A stretch of DNA of 64,000 nt from Mesobacterium pallidum (GCF_019966535.1 NZ_JAIMID010000002.1:186001-250000); one strand, 5' to 3'; shown: positions 44,220 through 52,763, numbered from the stretch's first letter. The notes: generated from the letters alone by a model not told the origin. A program made the numbers and translations.

Positions 44220-45680
44220 TCAGAACGGATAGTGGCCGGGCCCTGTCGTCACCGTCGTCAGGCGGATCTCGGTGAAATCCTCGACCGCGTAGTGCCCCGA
44301 CCGGCCCCAGCCGGAATCCTTCACCCCCCCGTTCGGAAGCGACGCTTCGCCCGCCATGGTCGATCCGTTCACGTGGACGATCCCCGTGTCGAACCGCTGG
44401 GCCATGGCCAAACCGCGTGCCGCGTCACCGGTCATGATGGCCGCGCTCAGCCCGAAAGGTGTGTTCTGCGCCCTTGCGAATGCCTCTTCGGGATCGTCAA
44501 AGGCTTCGACCACCAGAAGCGGGCCGAAGGTTTCGTCGCATCCATTGGCCGCCGGCGATCCGGGCGGCACATCGGCGAGGATGGTCGGCGCGTGAACGCG
44601 GCCGGTGCGCTGCCCACCCGTCACCAGCTTTGCCCCCGCGGTCAGTGCCTCGTGAATCCGCGCCTCGGTCTTTTCGACTGCCGTATAGTTGATGAGCGGG
44701 CCAATGACAACGCCGGCCTCCAGCGGGTCGCCGGATTTCAGGGCGGCCGTGCGGGTCGCAAGACGTGCGACAAAGTCATCGTGCACCGTACGGGCCACAT
44801 AGACCTTGCGCGTGTTCATGCAGATCTGGCCCTGGTGGAAGAACGCACCGAAGTTCACCGCGCGGGCCGCGTGGTCCAGATCGGCATCCTCCAGCACGAT
44901 CATCGGATTGTACCCGCCCAGCTCGAAAACGGTGCGCTTGAGCGCGCGGCCCGCCCGTTCGCCAAGGATCCGCGCTGTCCGGTCCGAGCCCGTGAAGTTG
45001 ATGCACCTCACATGCGGGCTTTCAAAGAAGACATCGGCGATTCCGGCCGCGTCGCCGGGCGCGTGGGTGATCACGTTGATCGTGCCCGGCGGGAAGCCCG
45101 CTTCGTGAAAGATCTCGGCCTGAACAAGTCCGGCAGACATCGGCGCAAGCTCGGACGGCTTGATCACGACGGTGTTTCCGAATGCCATCGGCAGCACGAT
45201 TGTCCGCCACGCCAGGAAGAACGCCCCGTTCCAGGGCGTGAAACCCGCCACGACCCCCAGCGGCTTGCGCGTTGCCATCGCCATCCGTCCGGGCGTGTCG
45301 CTGCGCAGCAGATCGCCGTAGGGCAGATATCCCCAGGACGCCGCCTGCCTGAGCAGGTTGGCGGACAATTTCACCTGGAACGACGCAAAGGCACGTCCGG
45401 TCCCCGCCTCGACCGCCAGCAGGTGAACGATCTCATCGTGGCGTCGTTCGGTGATGTCGGCAGCCCTGAGGAACAGAAGCTGCCGTTCCCCGGGCGTCAT
45501 GTTCGCCCAGGCCGGAAAGGCCGACTGGGCGGCAGCGACCGCCGCCTCTGCCTCGGGGCGTCCCCCGGCAGCCACCTTGGCGACAACGCTGTCATCCAGC
45601 GGGTTCGTGACGTCGAAGGTCGGCCCTACGTCTTCCGCCCAGACGCCTCCGACATAATGGGTGTTTGGCAATGGGTTCAT
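44220..45680 (-). CDS. NAD(P)+-dependent aldehyde dehydrogenase (aromatic/vanillin-type)
   Basis: A 486-residue ALDH. Catalytic Cys287 sits in GQICMNTRKV and the general base Glu253 in VFELGGYNPM. TPWNGAFFLAWR, KPSELAPMSAGL and FTGSDRTARILGERAG are the usual cofactor-site blocks. GYNPMIVLEDAD and the GQICMN variant are typical of the benzaldehyde/vanillin dehydrogenase branch, so oxidation of an aromatic aldehyde to the acid is likely. It is third in the SDR-GST-ALDH operon. The ATG at 45680 has CGGGAGGACCC upstream. Confidence 0.9.
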   Translation of the reverse strand: MNPLPNTHYVGGVWAEDVGPTFDVTNPLDDSVVAKVAAGGRPEAEAAVAAAQSAFPAWANMTPGERQLLFLRAADITERRHDEIVHLLAVEAGTGRAFASFQVKLSANLLRQAASWGYLPYGDLLRSDTPGRMAMATRKPLGVVAGFTPWNGAFFLAWRTIVLPMAFGNTVVIKPSELAPMSAGLVQAEIFHEAGFPPGTINVITHAPGDAAGIADVFFESPHVRCINFTGSDRTARILGERAGRALKRTVFELGGYNPMIVLEDADLDHAARAVNFGAFFHQGQICMNTRKVYVARTVHDDFVARLATRTAALKSGDPLEAGVVIGPLINYTAVEKTEARIHEALTAGAKLVTGGQRTGRVHAPTILADVPPGSPAANGCDETFGPLLVVEAFDDPEEAFARAQNTPFGLSAAIMTGDAARGLAMAQRFDTGIVHVNGSTMAGEASLPNGGVKDSGWGRSGHYAVEDFTEIRLTTVTTGPGHYPF

Positions 45681-45719
45681 GTGGCGGGTCCTCCCGATTT
45701 GTCTGACCGCGTGATCGTG

Positions 45720-46664
45720 TCAGGGCGTGGCGGGCTTCGGCGTCAGCCGGGCGCCCGGAAAATTCAGGATCGCCGCCTGAAGAGCGGGCAAGCCGCGCAG
45801 CCGATCGTAGTAGGCAGCGACGGCAGGCAAGGATCCGTCCGCCCAAGAGCCGCTTTCGTCCAGATCGTCGGACCGGATCAGCTCGGCGCCCCAGAACAGG
45901 TCGGCCATCGTGACGTCGTCACCGAAAAGCCAGGGCCCCGCCTGCCGGGCCAACCGGACCTCGAGCGCGGTAAACGCGCGTGCGACCGCGTCCCGCGCGG
46001 CGGCAATTTCGCCCTCTGAAAACAGCTGGTCCGCGGCCGATTGCTCCTTGTCGCGCTTTGCCTCGTAGGCGGCGCGCAAGGCCCGGTCGTCTCCGTATTC
46101 CTCGATCAGTGCGGTGCACCTGCGCACCTTGCTGGCCGCGAATGCATTCCGCGGCGCGCCTGCCGGGATGACCTGAACCGCAAGATTCTGATAATTCGGC
46201 AGATCGTCGATCATGGAAAGCTCTGCGAGGATGTCGTCCCTGATCCCGTCGGGCACCAGCGTCGCGCCTGCCATCCCGTCAATCGCCAGGCAGATCCGCA
46301 GGGAGTCGACCAGGATGTCGCCGCTGACAGAGTCGATGAGGGTTGGCACGACGCAGGCATCGCAGCCACTGGTCGCGACCGAGGTCGTGCCAAGATGCCG
46401 GTGCGACAGCCGCAGCCCGGCAGCGGCGCACCCCTCGACACGGCTGCGCACATAGACCGGATCGTAGGTCTCGCCCTGGAAGATATCCAGCACATGCGAC
46501 CAGTGATCGAGGCCCAGTTGGGCAAGCACGGCCCGTACCTTTTGCGAACAGATCGAGTTGGGCGCATGAAACAGGTGCAGGCCCGGATTTGGTCCCGCCC
46601 CGACCTGCATCCCGGGAAATCGGTCCAACAGCGGGGCGATGAACGCCTGATTTGCATGTGCCAT
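45720..46664 (-). CDS. Glutathione S-transferase superfamily enzyme (etherase or dehalogenase-like)
   Basis: A 314-residue GST-like protein. A thioredoxin-fold N-terminal domain (about 25-125) contains LFHAPNSICSQKVRAVLAQL, where the S-x-C pair replaces the Tyr/Ser catalytic residue, and the cis-Pro site VVPTLID. The acidic glutathione-gripping VDSLRICLAI follows. An all-helical C-terminal domain (~150-310) ends after LFGDDVTMADLFWGAELIR. Length and motif recall bacterial GSTs that cut aryl ethers (LigE/LigF/LigG) or dehalogenate hydroquinones (PcpC/LinD). It sits between an SDR and an ALDH. Which reaction applies cannot be told from sequence. Confidence 0.8.
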   Translation of the reverse strand: MAHANQAFIAPLLDRFPGMQVGAGPNPGLHLFHAPNSICSQKVRAVLAQLGLDHWSHVLDIFQGETYDPVYVRSRVEGCAAAGLRLSHRHLGTTSVATSGCDACVVPTLIDSVSGDILVDSLRICLAIDGMAGATLVPDGIRDDILAELSMIDDLPNYQNLAVQVIPAGAPRNAFAASKVRRCTALIEEYGDDRALRAAYEAKRDKEQSAADQLFSEGEIAAARDAVARAFTALEVRLARQAGPWLFGDDVTMADLFWGAELIRSDDLDESGSWADGSLPAVAAYYDRLRGLPALQAAILNFPGARLTPKPATP

Positions 46665-46702
46665 GTGTCGGAGTGTCCTGTGCCTGGAAAGATGAACGTG
46701 AA

Positions 46703-47485
46703 TCAGTGCATCACGGACCCGCCGTCGACGACGATTGTCTGGCCGGTCATGAAGTCGCTTTCAGCGGACAGCAGGAAACCGACGGCACCCGTCAGGTCGG
46801 CAGGCATCTGGTCGCGCGGCAGACACCGCGACGCCACGGTCATCCGATTGATGTCGGCGGTATCGTCAGCCTCGGCGATACCTTCGCTCAGCGTGAAGCC
46901 GGGGGTCAGGCAATTCACGCGGACCCCGTCCGCGCCGCATTCGCGCGCAAGGACCCGGGTCAAGGCGATGACGGCCCCCTTGGACGCCGTGTAGTGCAGC
47001 AGCCCCGGCGTTCCCTTGAACGCGGTGCCCGAGGCAATGTTGACGATCTTGCCGTAGCCGGCCTGGCGCATGCCCGGCATCACGGCGCGAATGACCTCGA
47101 ATGTCCCGCGCACGTTCGTGGACAGCACCCGGTCGAAATCTTCCGACGAAATCGCTTCGAAGGGACCGGGACGCAGCGAGGCGAAGATCGCGGCATTGTT
47201 GACGAGGCCGGTGATCGCTCCGACCCTGTCCGTGGCCTCTGCCACGAAATCCGCAACAGCCGGGCCATCGGTGATATCGCAGACACCCCCGGTCACGTCT
47301 GCGCCATGGCCCCGTAACTCGGCGACCAGTTCGTCCGGGCTGACGATATCGCACAGGGCCAGGCGGGCCCCGTCTGCGGCCAGTGCCCGGGCATATTCCG
47401 CGCCAATCCCCTGTGCGGCCCCGGTCACGATGATCATTCGTCCCGCAAGCCGTTCGGCTTGATCCGATCCGCGTGGCTGTCGCAT
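46703..47485 (-). CDS. Short-chain dehydrogenase/reductase (island, SDR-GST-ALDH operon)
   Basis: A 260-residue classical SDR from ATG 47485 (GGGAGGAAACGCGAC upstream). Motifs: TGAAQGIGAEYARAL, Asp in ALCDIV suggesting NAD, LVNNAAIF, catalytic Ser in IASGTAF, YTASK (YxxxK), and the C-terminal TGQTIVVDGG. Here it may oxidise an alcohol or a dihydrodiol. With a GST next to it, a LigD-like benzylic alcohol dehydrogenase in aryl-ether breakdown is one option. It is first in its operon, with an island palindrome 85 bp upstream. Confidence 0.9.
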   Translation of the reverse strand: MRQPRGSDQAERLAGRMIIVTGAAQGIGAEYARALAADGARLALCDIVSPDELVAELRGHGADVTGGVCDITDGPAVADFVAEATDRVGAITGLVNNAAIFASLRPGPFEAISSEDFDRVLSTNVRGTFEVIRAVMPGMRQAGYGKIVNIASGTAFKGTPGLLHYTASKGAVIALTRVLARECGADGVRVNCLTPGFTLSEGIAEADDTADINRMTVASRCLPRDQMPADLTGAVGFLLSAESDFMTGQTIVVDGGSVMH

Positions 47486-47569
47486 GTCGCGTTTCCTCCC
47501 AAATCCTCTGTTCACTTGCGATTAGTACGACATGGCGGGGATCGCAGAAGATGGCATCATCGTCAGGAT

Positions 47570-47586
47570 GATACCATTTCACTATC
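47570..47586. promoter_or_regulatory. Island palindrome copy 5 (GATAC-N7-CTATC), upstream of SDR-GST-ALDH operon
   Basis: GATACCATTTCACTATC lies 85 bp upstream of the SDR start and 79 bp from the stop of the next gene. Both half-sites match the consensus GATAC/STATC. Confidence 0.55.
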
Positions 47587-47664
47587 GCCACCGGATGCAG
47601 CCGCCGGGCACGAAAGGCTCCCCGCCTGCGTCTCCCGCGGCGCGGAGCCTGAAACCACGCGCGC

Positions 47665-49176
47665 CTATCCCCCGTAGGCGCTTGAGATTGCCGATTTCAT
47701 CGCTTCGAGGTCGGCGGCATCGAGGTAGGTTCCGTTCGTGAAGACCCCGGCAATCGACGCCATGTTCGCGGCCGACTCGAGCGGGTTCGCGTCAAGCACG
47801 ACCAGGTCCGCGTCGAACCCGGGAGCGACAACACCCACCGTGTCCGGACGCCCAAGGAACGCGCCGACATTGAACGTTGTCATCTGAAGAATGGACAGAG
47901 GGGACAGGCCAGCCTGTTCAAGCTCTGCAAATTCCTGGTGCAGGGAGAACCCCGGGATCAGCCAGATACCCCCCACGTCAGACCCAGCCATCATCTTGAC
48001 ACCCGCATCATGCATGTTCGCGACCACCCGCGTCTGGAGGTCGTACATCGCGGTCACCGCGGCCTTGGTCTCCGGGCTGAGTTCCGTGTCGAACTGTTCG
48101 CCCATCTGCTCCCAAAGAGCGCGGGTCTTCGGATGCAGGAAGCGCAGATTGGCGTCCGTCCGATACGCGGCATCGCCGCCACGGCTCATGGTCCGAAGCC
48201 GGATGAGCGTGGGCACCTGCCATACATCATGCGCGACGAAACGGGTGGCGACCGCAGCGCACATGTCGGGATCGAAACTTCCGACCAGCCCGGTCAGCGC
48301 GGGCGCGAGCCGTGCGCCGGTATAAAGCAGAGGGTTGAGAAGGAACGTGGGTGGCAAGGTGACCGGCCCGTTTGCGGCCTGGGTCATGCGCGCCCGGATG
48401 GGTTCGCCGGCCCTTGCGCAGTCAAGCATGATGCCCGGCGTTGCGCCCAGATGCTCGAAGACATCCCAGCCCGCGTCGATCGCGTCCGCTGTCGAAAGCG
48501 CCGTCGGCAGGTGGCCGGCGACATCGAAACCAAGCGCTTCGGCTTCGGTCAAAGCCGCCAGCACGCCCTCGCGCGGGCCGCCAACGACTTTCAGGAAATC
48601 CGACCCTGCGGCCATTTGCGCCGCGACGAACCCGCGGGCCGCCTCGGGCGTCGGCGCCTGCCCCAGATAGATGTCGCCGGTCACCTGTAGCGCCTCTGGC
48701 GCGACCAGCGCTCCCGATGCGATGGCCTCGTTCAATGCGCGGGCTGCCGCGATGACCTCGGCCGAGCCGGACATCTGGCGAAAGCCCGTCACGCCATTGG
48801 CCAGCAGCAGGTCCAGCTTTGCGCTGTCACCGGTCTCGTCACCGCCCGAATGGTCATGGTCGGTGACGGCATCGGCGTCACCCGACAACACGTGCACGTG
48901 CATGTCGTTGTAGCCGGGAACAACGAACCGGCCGGCCCCCTCGATGATCCGGTAGGACGGGTCGATGGCGGCGGCACCGTCCTGGACGGCCTCGATGCGT
49001 CCCATCCGAAGCAGGATCGTCCTCGCCTCGGCGATGTCGCCCGTCCGGGTGTCGACCACCGAAACATCACGCAGCGCAATGCCGTCTGCGTTCTGGGCCT
49101 GCGCCGCGCCCGCGGCCGCGCCCATGGCGAGCACGACTGCCGCGCCCTGCCACAACCGTTTCCAATCTTTTTTCAT
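47665..49176 (-). CDS. Exported metal-dependent amidohydrolase
   Basis: A 503-residue protein with a Sec signal (MKKDWKRLWQGAAVVLAMGA...GAAQA, cleavage near 28). The urease-type amidohydrolase barrel follows. Metal motif H-x-H in YNDMHVHVLSGD, Lys in FLKVVGGP (possible carboxylated Lys), His in AGHLPTAL and FEHLGATPG, and Asp in AGSDVGGIWLIPG. The tail GRPDTVGVVAPGFDADLVVLDANPL is standard. It resembles exported imidazolonepropionase-like hydrolases. A periplasmic hydrolase in a catabolic island suggests cleavage of an amide, ester or lactone before uptake. Palindrome copy 6 lies 97 bp upstream. Confidence 0.85.
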   Translation of the reverse strand: MKKDWKRLWQGAAVVLAMGAAAGAAQAQNADGIALRDVSVVDTRTGDIAEARTILLRMGRIEAVQDGAAAIDPSYRIIEGAGRFVVPGYNDMHVHVLSGDADAVTDHDHSGGDETGDSAKLDLLLANGVTGFRQMSGSAEVIAAARALNEAIASGALVAPEALQVTGDIYLGQAPTPEAARGFVAAQMAAGSDFLKVVGGPREGVLAALTEAEALGFDVAGHLPTALSTADAIDAGWDVFEHLGATPGIMLDCARAGEPIRARMTQAANGPVTLPPTFLLNPLLYTGARLAPALTGLVGSFDPDMCAAVATRFVAHDVWQVPTLIRLRTMSRGGDAAYRTDANLRFLHPKTRALWEQMGEQFDTELSPETKAAVTAMYDLQTRVVANMHDAGVKMMAGSDVGGIWLIPGFSLHQEFAELEQAGLSPLSILQMTTFNVGAFLGRPDTVGVVAPGFDADLVVLDANPLESAANMASIAGVFTNGTYLDAADLEAMKSAISSAYGG

Positions 49177-49272
49177 GCCATCCTCCCATGATGGTCACGC
49201 AGGCAAAGCCTGCTCCCGAGATCAGGCTAAGGACCTCGGGCTGCGTCCAGCAGGTGCTGAAAGTGTCAGAGC

Positions 49273-49289
49273 GATACCGATCCTTTATC
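49273..49289. promoter_or_regulatory. Island palindrome copy 6 (GATAC-N7-TTATC), upstream of exported amidohydrolase
   Basis: GATACCGATCCTTTATC lies 97 bp upstream of the exported amidohydrolase start, in the gap after the alpha/beta hydrolase gene. Confidence 0.5.
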
Positions 49290-49297
49290 GGACCCCG

Positions 49298-50182
49298 TCA
49301 CGCGACGTCGGCGCTGGCCGACTTCAGCGCGAAAGCAAGCTGATCGTCCTGGAATGCGCCGCCGCATCGGTGGAAATCGATGCAATGGCCCGCATCCCTG
49401 ACAATGTCGGAACTTACCGTGCCCGCTGATGAAAAGGCCCTGCCGAAATCGTCCACCAGGTCAGGCGTCGTGATCCAGAGCGCTTCGTGTTCGCCCATGC
49501 GCGCATGAACCGGGACCCGGACCCGCGCCGCGATATCACGAACGCGGTCTTGCCAGCCGCCAGTGATGTCGAGCAGTTCGTTGAGCGGGCAATGCGTGTT
49601 CGCAACATGGCTCGCTTCGGGCATGCCTGCGCCCCGCGTCTCTGCCGGGCCGAACATGACCTGATCCTTCATCGGTGCGGGCAAGTCCACGAAGTACACC
49701 TGCGGGAACTGCGCATAGGCTTCCGCGCTTTCGGGCGGCGTCTTCAGCCCGACACCGGAAACCGCGATCCCGACAAGGGTCCACGCGGGCTGCAGGGCGG
49801 CCATGGAAATGACCACCGCGCCTCCGATCGAATGTCCGATCATGAAAACCGGCGCAGAGGTGCCGAAATCCTCAAGCAGCGCGGGGATCCGGGGCACGAG
49901 GTATTCGGCATTCTTCTGGATCAGGTCGGGTGCATCAGGAAGTTGGGTCGACCCCCCATAGCCGGGCCTGTCGACCGCGATCACGTCGAACCCCTGGTCG
50001 GCTGCGCGTTGCAGCAGGGAATGGCCCTCGATGTCGAAGTATCGCGACGTGTAGGTCCCCCCGTGCACGGCCAGGACAAGCGGTCTGTTCGCCCCGTCCC
50101 CTGTCGTGCCGCGCACGCGCAGTCCGGTAAGCGTGCCGCCATCGACGACGACCTCGAAGTTTTCGACTTTGCCTGTGCTCAT
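49298..50182 (-). CDS. Alpha/beta hydrolase fold protein
   Basis: A 294-residue alpha/beta hydrolase from ATG 50182 (GGGAGGAGATAGAC upstream). Oxyanion region LAVHGGTYTSRYFDIEGHS, nucleophile elbow GHSIGG (Ser118), and the C-terminal acid/His region ending DAGHCIDFHRCG give a complete triad. In an island with an extradiol dioxygenase it may hydrolyse a meta-cleavage product (BphD/MhpC role) or an ester or lactone. The family does not decide. It follows the second FAH gene by 59 bp. Confidence 0.85.
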   Translation of the reverse strand: MSTGKVENFEVVVDGGTLTGLRVRGTTGDGANRPLVLAVHGGTYTSRYFDIEGHSLLQRAADQGFDVIAVDRPGYGGSTQLPDAPDLIQKNAEYLVPRIPALLEDFGTSAPVFMIGHSIGGAVVISMAALQPAWTLVGIAVSGVGLKTPPESAEAYAQFPQVYFVDLPAPMKDQVMFGPAETRGAGMPEASHVANTHCPLNELLDITGGWQDRVRDIAARVRVPVHARMGEHEALWITTPDLVDDFGRAFSSAGTVSSDIVRDAGHCIDFHRCGGAFQDDQLAFALKSASADVA

Positions 50183-50207
50183 GTCTATCTCCTCCCTTGG
50201 ACCCGCC

Positions 50208-50227
50208 CCGACCGTCCAGGCGGTCGG
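50208..50227. promoter_or_regulatory. Intercistronic hairpin between FAH-2 and alpha/beta hydrolase
   Basis: CCGACCG and CGGTCGG form a perfect 7-bp stem around TCCAGG, in the 59-bp gap between two same-strand genes. No U-tract follows, so an mRNA stability or processing role is more likely than termination. Confidence 0.35.
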
Positions 50228-50241
50228 GACCCTTGTTTCCA

Positions 50242-51108
50242 TCACGCCACGATCACCCGGTTTTCTATCGCGCCCAGACCTTCGATCTCTGCCCGGACGA
50301 CGTCGCCAGGCTTCAGGAACTCCGGCGGTTCCCTGGACACGCCAACGCCACTGGGTGTCCCGGTCGCAAGGATGTCGCCCGGTTTAAGCGTCATCACCTG
50401 CGACAGGTACGCGATCTGTTCGTAGATATCGAAGATCATGTCCCCGGTGCTAGCGCGTTGCTTTTCGACCCCGTTCACCGTCAGTGTCAGGTTCAGGGCA
50501 AGCGGATCCGCCACTTCGTGGTCAAGCGTGAGCCATGGCCCGGTCGGGCCATGCGTATCGAAGGACTTGCCAAGTGTCATGGTCGAGGTCCGGAACTGCC
50601 AGTCCCGCACCGACACGTCGTTCGTGACCATGTAGCCACCGATCACGGCGCGCGCCGCCTCTGCCGGGACGTTGCGGCATTCCGTTCCGATCACCACGGC
50701 GAGTTCGATTTCGTAATCAAGCTGATCGCTGACGGACGGCATGACGATACCGTCGAACGGACCGCCGATGCAGCTGACCTGCTTGTTGAACCACAGCTGG
50801 TACTTGGGGACTTCAAGACCGAGCTTCCGGGCTTCCTCGCCATGGTCGGAATAGTTCATTCCGATCGCAAGGAATTTCTCCGGGGCCGGAACGGGCGCAT
50901 GAAGACGGACCTCGCTCAGGGGCAGCGCCTGACCGGCATCCGCATCGACCGAGCGATACAGGTCGCGCGCCCGGTCGCCTGCCTTGAGGAAACCCGCGAC
51001 GGTCGTCGGCAGGTCGGGGGCCGCGACGCTCAGGTCGACAACAACATCCCCGATCACCTTGCCCAGCCTGGCGGCCGTCGAACCCGTGGAAAAACTGGCT
51101 AGCGACAT
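50242..51108 (-). CDS. Fumarylacetoacetate hydrolase family protein (second copy)
   Basis: A 288-residue FAH-family enzyme starting MSLASFSTGSTAARLGKV at 51108 (AGAGGAGTG upstream). The motifs AIGMNYSDHGEEARKLG, DYEIELAVVIG, NDVSVRDWQ and ATGTPSGVGVSREPPEFLKP show an intact metal site. It is clearly paralogous to the copy at 38572, but the differences suggest a different substrate. It lies between a SnoaL-like gene and the alpha/beta hydrolase, probably in one operon. Confidence 0.9.
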   Translation of the reverse strand: MSLASFSTGSTAARLGKVIGDVVVDLSVAAPDLPTTVAGFLKAGDRARDLYRSVDADAGQALPLSEVRLHAPVPAPEKFLAIGMNYSDHGEEARKLGLEVPKYQLWFNKQVSCIGGPFDGIVMPSVSDQLDYEIELAVVIGTECRNVPAEAARAVIGGYMVTNDVSVRDWQFRTSTMTLGKSFDTHGPTGPWLTLDHEVADPLALNLTLTVNGVEKQRASTGDMIFDIYEQIAYLSQVMTLKPGDILATGTPSGVGVSREPPEFLKPGDVVRAEIEGLGAIENRVIVA

Positions 51109-51130
51109 GCTCACACTCCTCTTTCGCGGC

Positions 51131-51532
51131 TCACACCGGCACCGGCGCGTTGTGGCAGGTATTGAGCAGCCAGACACCGTCGAGACGGATCCAGGTCTGT
51201 GTCGTCACCGCATCGAACTTCAGGATGTCCCCTGTCGCAAGCACTTCGAGCGTCTGGGAAAGCGGCCCCGTCATCACGGCGAAGTCTCCGTAGCACCGGA
51301 TATTGAGGTCTCCGCGCGTCAGGTCGCGGAATGCATAGCCATGCCGCATGGCATCCATGTAGGCCGGCTTGTCGTCGGTCTTGCCGTTGAGATGGATATG
51401 GACCAGATCGTCGGCCAGCATCGCCTCGAGCACATCTGGCCGCGCCTGCAAGAGCGCCGCACACCGCTGCGCCTCGCGCGCAGCCAGTTCGGCCACACTC
51501 GCTCCATCCGGGACAATGGATTGCTCGATCAT
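51131..51532 (-). CDS. SnoaL/NTF2-like fold protein (DUF4440-type)
   Basis: A 133-residue protein with the cone-shaped NTF2-like fold pattern: AQRCAALLQARPDVLEAMLADD, LVHIHLNGKTDDKPAYMDAM, then strands ending TQTWIRLDGVWLLNTCHNAP. Members include small isomerases, hydratases and dehydratases acting on cyclic or polyketide substrates, but many have no known activity. It is the first gene before FAH-2 and is divergent from the Lrp regulator. The AGGAGAGACCCG site supports ATG 51532. Confidence 0.75.
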   Translation of the reverse strand: MIEQSIVPDGASVAELAAREAQRCAALLQARPDVLEAMLADDLVHIHLNGKTDDKPAYMDAMRHGYAFRDLTRGDLNIRCYGDFAVMTGPLSQTLEVLATGDILKFDAVTTQTWIRLDGVWLLNTCHNAPVPV

Positions 51533-51731
51533 CGGGTCTCTCCTGGGTGGTCCTGTTCGCCTGTCACGTCGGCCGTGACCCGCAAACCGTAGTCGTGCGG
51601 CTTGCGGTTGAGATGACTGCAATCACTTGCCGCCGATATCAAAGAGGCATCGCAAAAACCGATTTGCCATGTGCCCGAAACAAGCCGGACGCAGTAGATC
51701 ATGCCGCAAGGACCAGACCCACGAGGCAATC

Positions 51732-52205
51732 ATGCTGAAGCGCACGCTCGACAAGACAGATATGAGAATTCTGAAGGAGCTTCAGGCGAACGGACGGCTG
51801 ACGAACGTCGAACTGTCGAACCGGATCGGCCTGTCGCCGTCCCCCTGCCTTGCCCGCGTGCGACAGTTGGAACGCGATGGAGTGCTGCGCGGCTATGTTG
51901 CGCTGGCCGACCCCGAAGCGCTTGGCCTGTCGCTGAACGTGTTCGTTCAGGTCACGCTGGAACGGCAGGTCGAAACCTCGCTTGCCAAGTTCGAAGCGAA
52001 AATGCGTGTGTTTCCCGAGGTGATGGAATGCTACCTGATGACGGGCGATAGCGACTACCTGGTCAGGCTGGTCGTGCCTGACCTGGCCGCACTCGAACGG
52101 TTCATCCTGAAGGAACTGACGACCATTCCCGGCGTCTCGAACATCAGGTCGAGCTTTGCCCTCAAGCAGGTGAAATACAAGACCGAGCTGCCGACCGAAG
52201 CCTGA
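51732..52205 (+). CDS. Lrp/AsnC-family transcriptional regulator
   Basis: A 157-residue regulator. The N-terminal helix-turn-helix ([20 protein letters not shown], then [20 protein letters not shown]) is followed by a RAM ligand-binding domain (~70-150) including the [19 protein letters not shown] block. It is divergent from the SnoaL-FAH-hydrolase operon over a 199-bp gap, so it probably controls that operon. A weak palindrome (GATAT-N7-GCATC, 51635-51651) lies in the gap. The effector is unknown. Confidence 0.92.
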   Translation: MLKRTLDKTDMRILKELQANGRLTNVELSNRIGLSPSPCLARVRQLERDGVLRGYVALADPEALGLSLNVFVQVTLERQVETSLAKFEAKMRVFPEVMECYLMTGDSDYLVRLVVPDLAALERFILKELTTIPGVSNIRSSFALKQVKYKTELPTEA

Positions 52206-52211
52206 GGACGC

Positions 52212-52763
52212 CTATCCCAACCGCTCGATCAGGGCGGCGAAACGCGCGGCGAAATCTCCGACGAACGCCCGGACGGACGCGTCTTCGATGACACCCTCGT
52301 GCGAAATCATGTCCGGAGTCCGGAAGGTTATGTATGTCTCACCCGGCATCACAAACGCCCCCTGGATAGAGAGGATCTGGCGTAGGTGCTGCTGCCCGAC
52401 GGCGGTTCCGATCCCGCCCGGAGACGCACCCGTCATCGCGATCACGCGGTCGCGCCAGACGTTCCTGGCCGGCGGTTTGGACCCCCAGTCGATCGCGTTC
52501 TTGAGCAGCGCCGGCACGGATCGATTGTATTCCGGCATCACAATGCAGATGGCATCGGTCCCGCTGATTTCGCGTATGAACCTGCGCACTGCTTCGGGGC
52601 GATCCGGTTCGAGATCCCCGTTGTAGAAGGGCATGTCATCCATCTTCAGCTAGCGGAACGAAAGCCCCTCGGGTGCATGACGCTCGATCGCGCGGGCCAG
52701 CCGCAGGTTGATCGACCCGGTGCGCAGACTTCCCACGAGCATGGCGGCAGTGCGTTTGGACAT
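52212..52763 (-). pseudogene. NADPH-dependent FMN reductase, interrupted by an in-frame TAG
   Basis: The ATG at 52763 has a good AAGGAGGATCACG site and begins MSKRTAAMLVGSLRTGSINL, the FMN-phosphate loop of the NAD(P)H:quinone/FMN reductase family. Codon 38 (52652-52650) is TAG. The same frame then resumes LKMDDMPFYNGDLEPD and runs 146 more codons with full family features (VMPEYNRSVPALLKNAIDW). The total of 184 codons is normal for the family, so a single nonsense change has split the gene. An internal start at 52643 would give a protein lacking the flavin loop. It would be a flavin reductase if read through or if the base is a sequencing error. Confidence 0.8.

Noticed and set aside
51635..51651. 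GATATCAAAGAGGCATC upstream of lrp as another island palindrome
   Set aside because: One half-site deviates (GATAT) and the other is GCATC. Left as a possible degenerate copy only.
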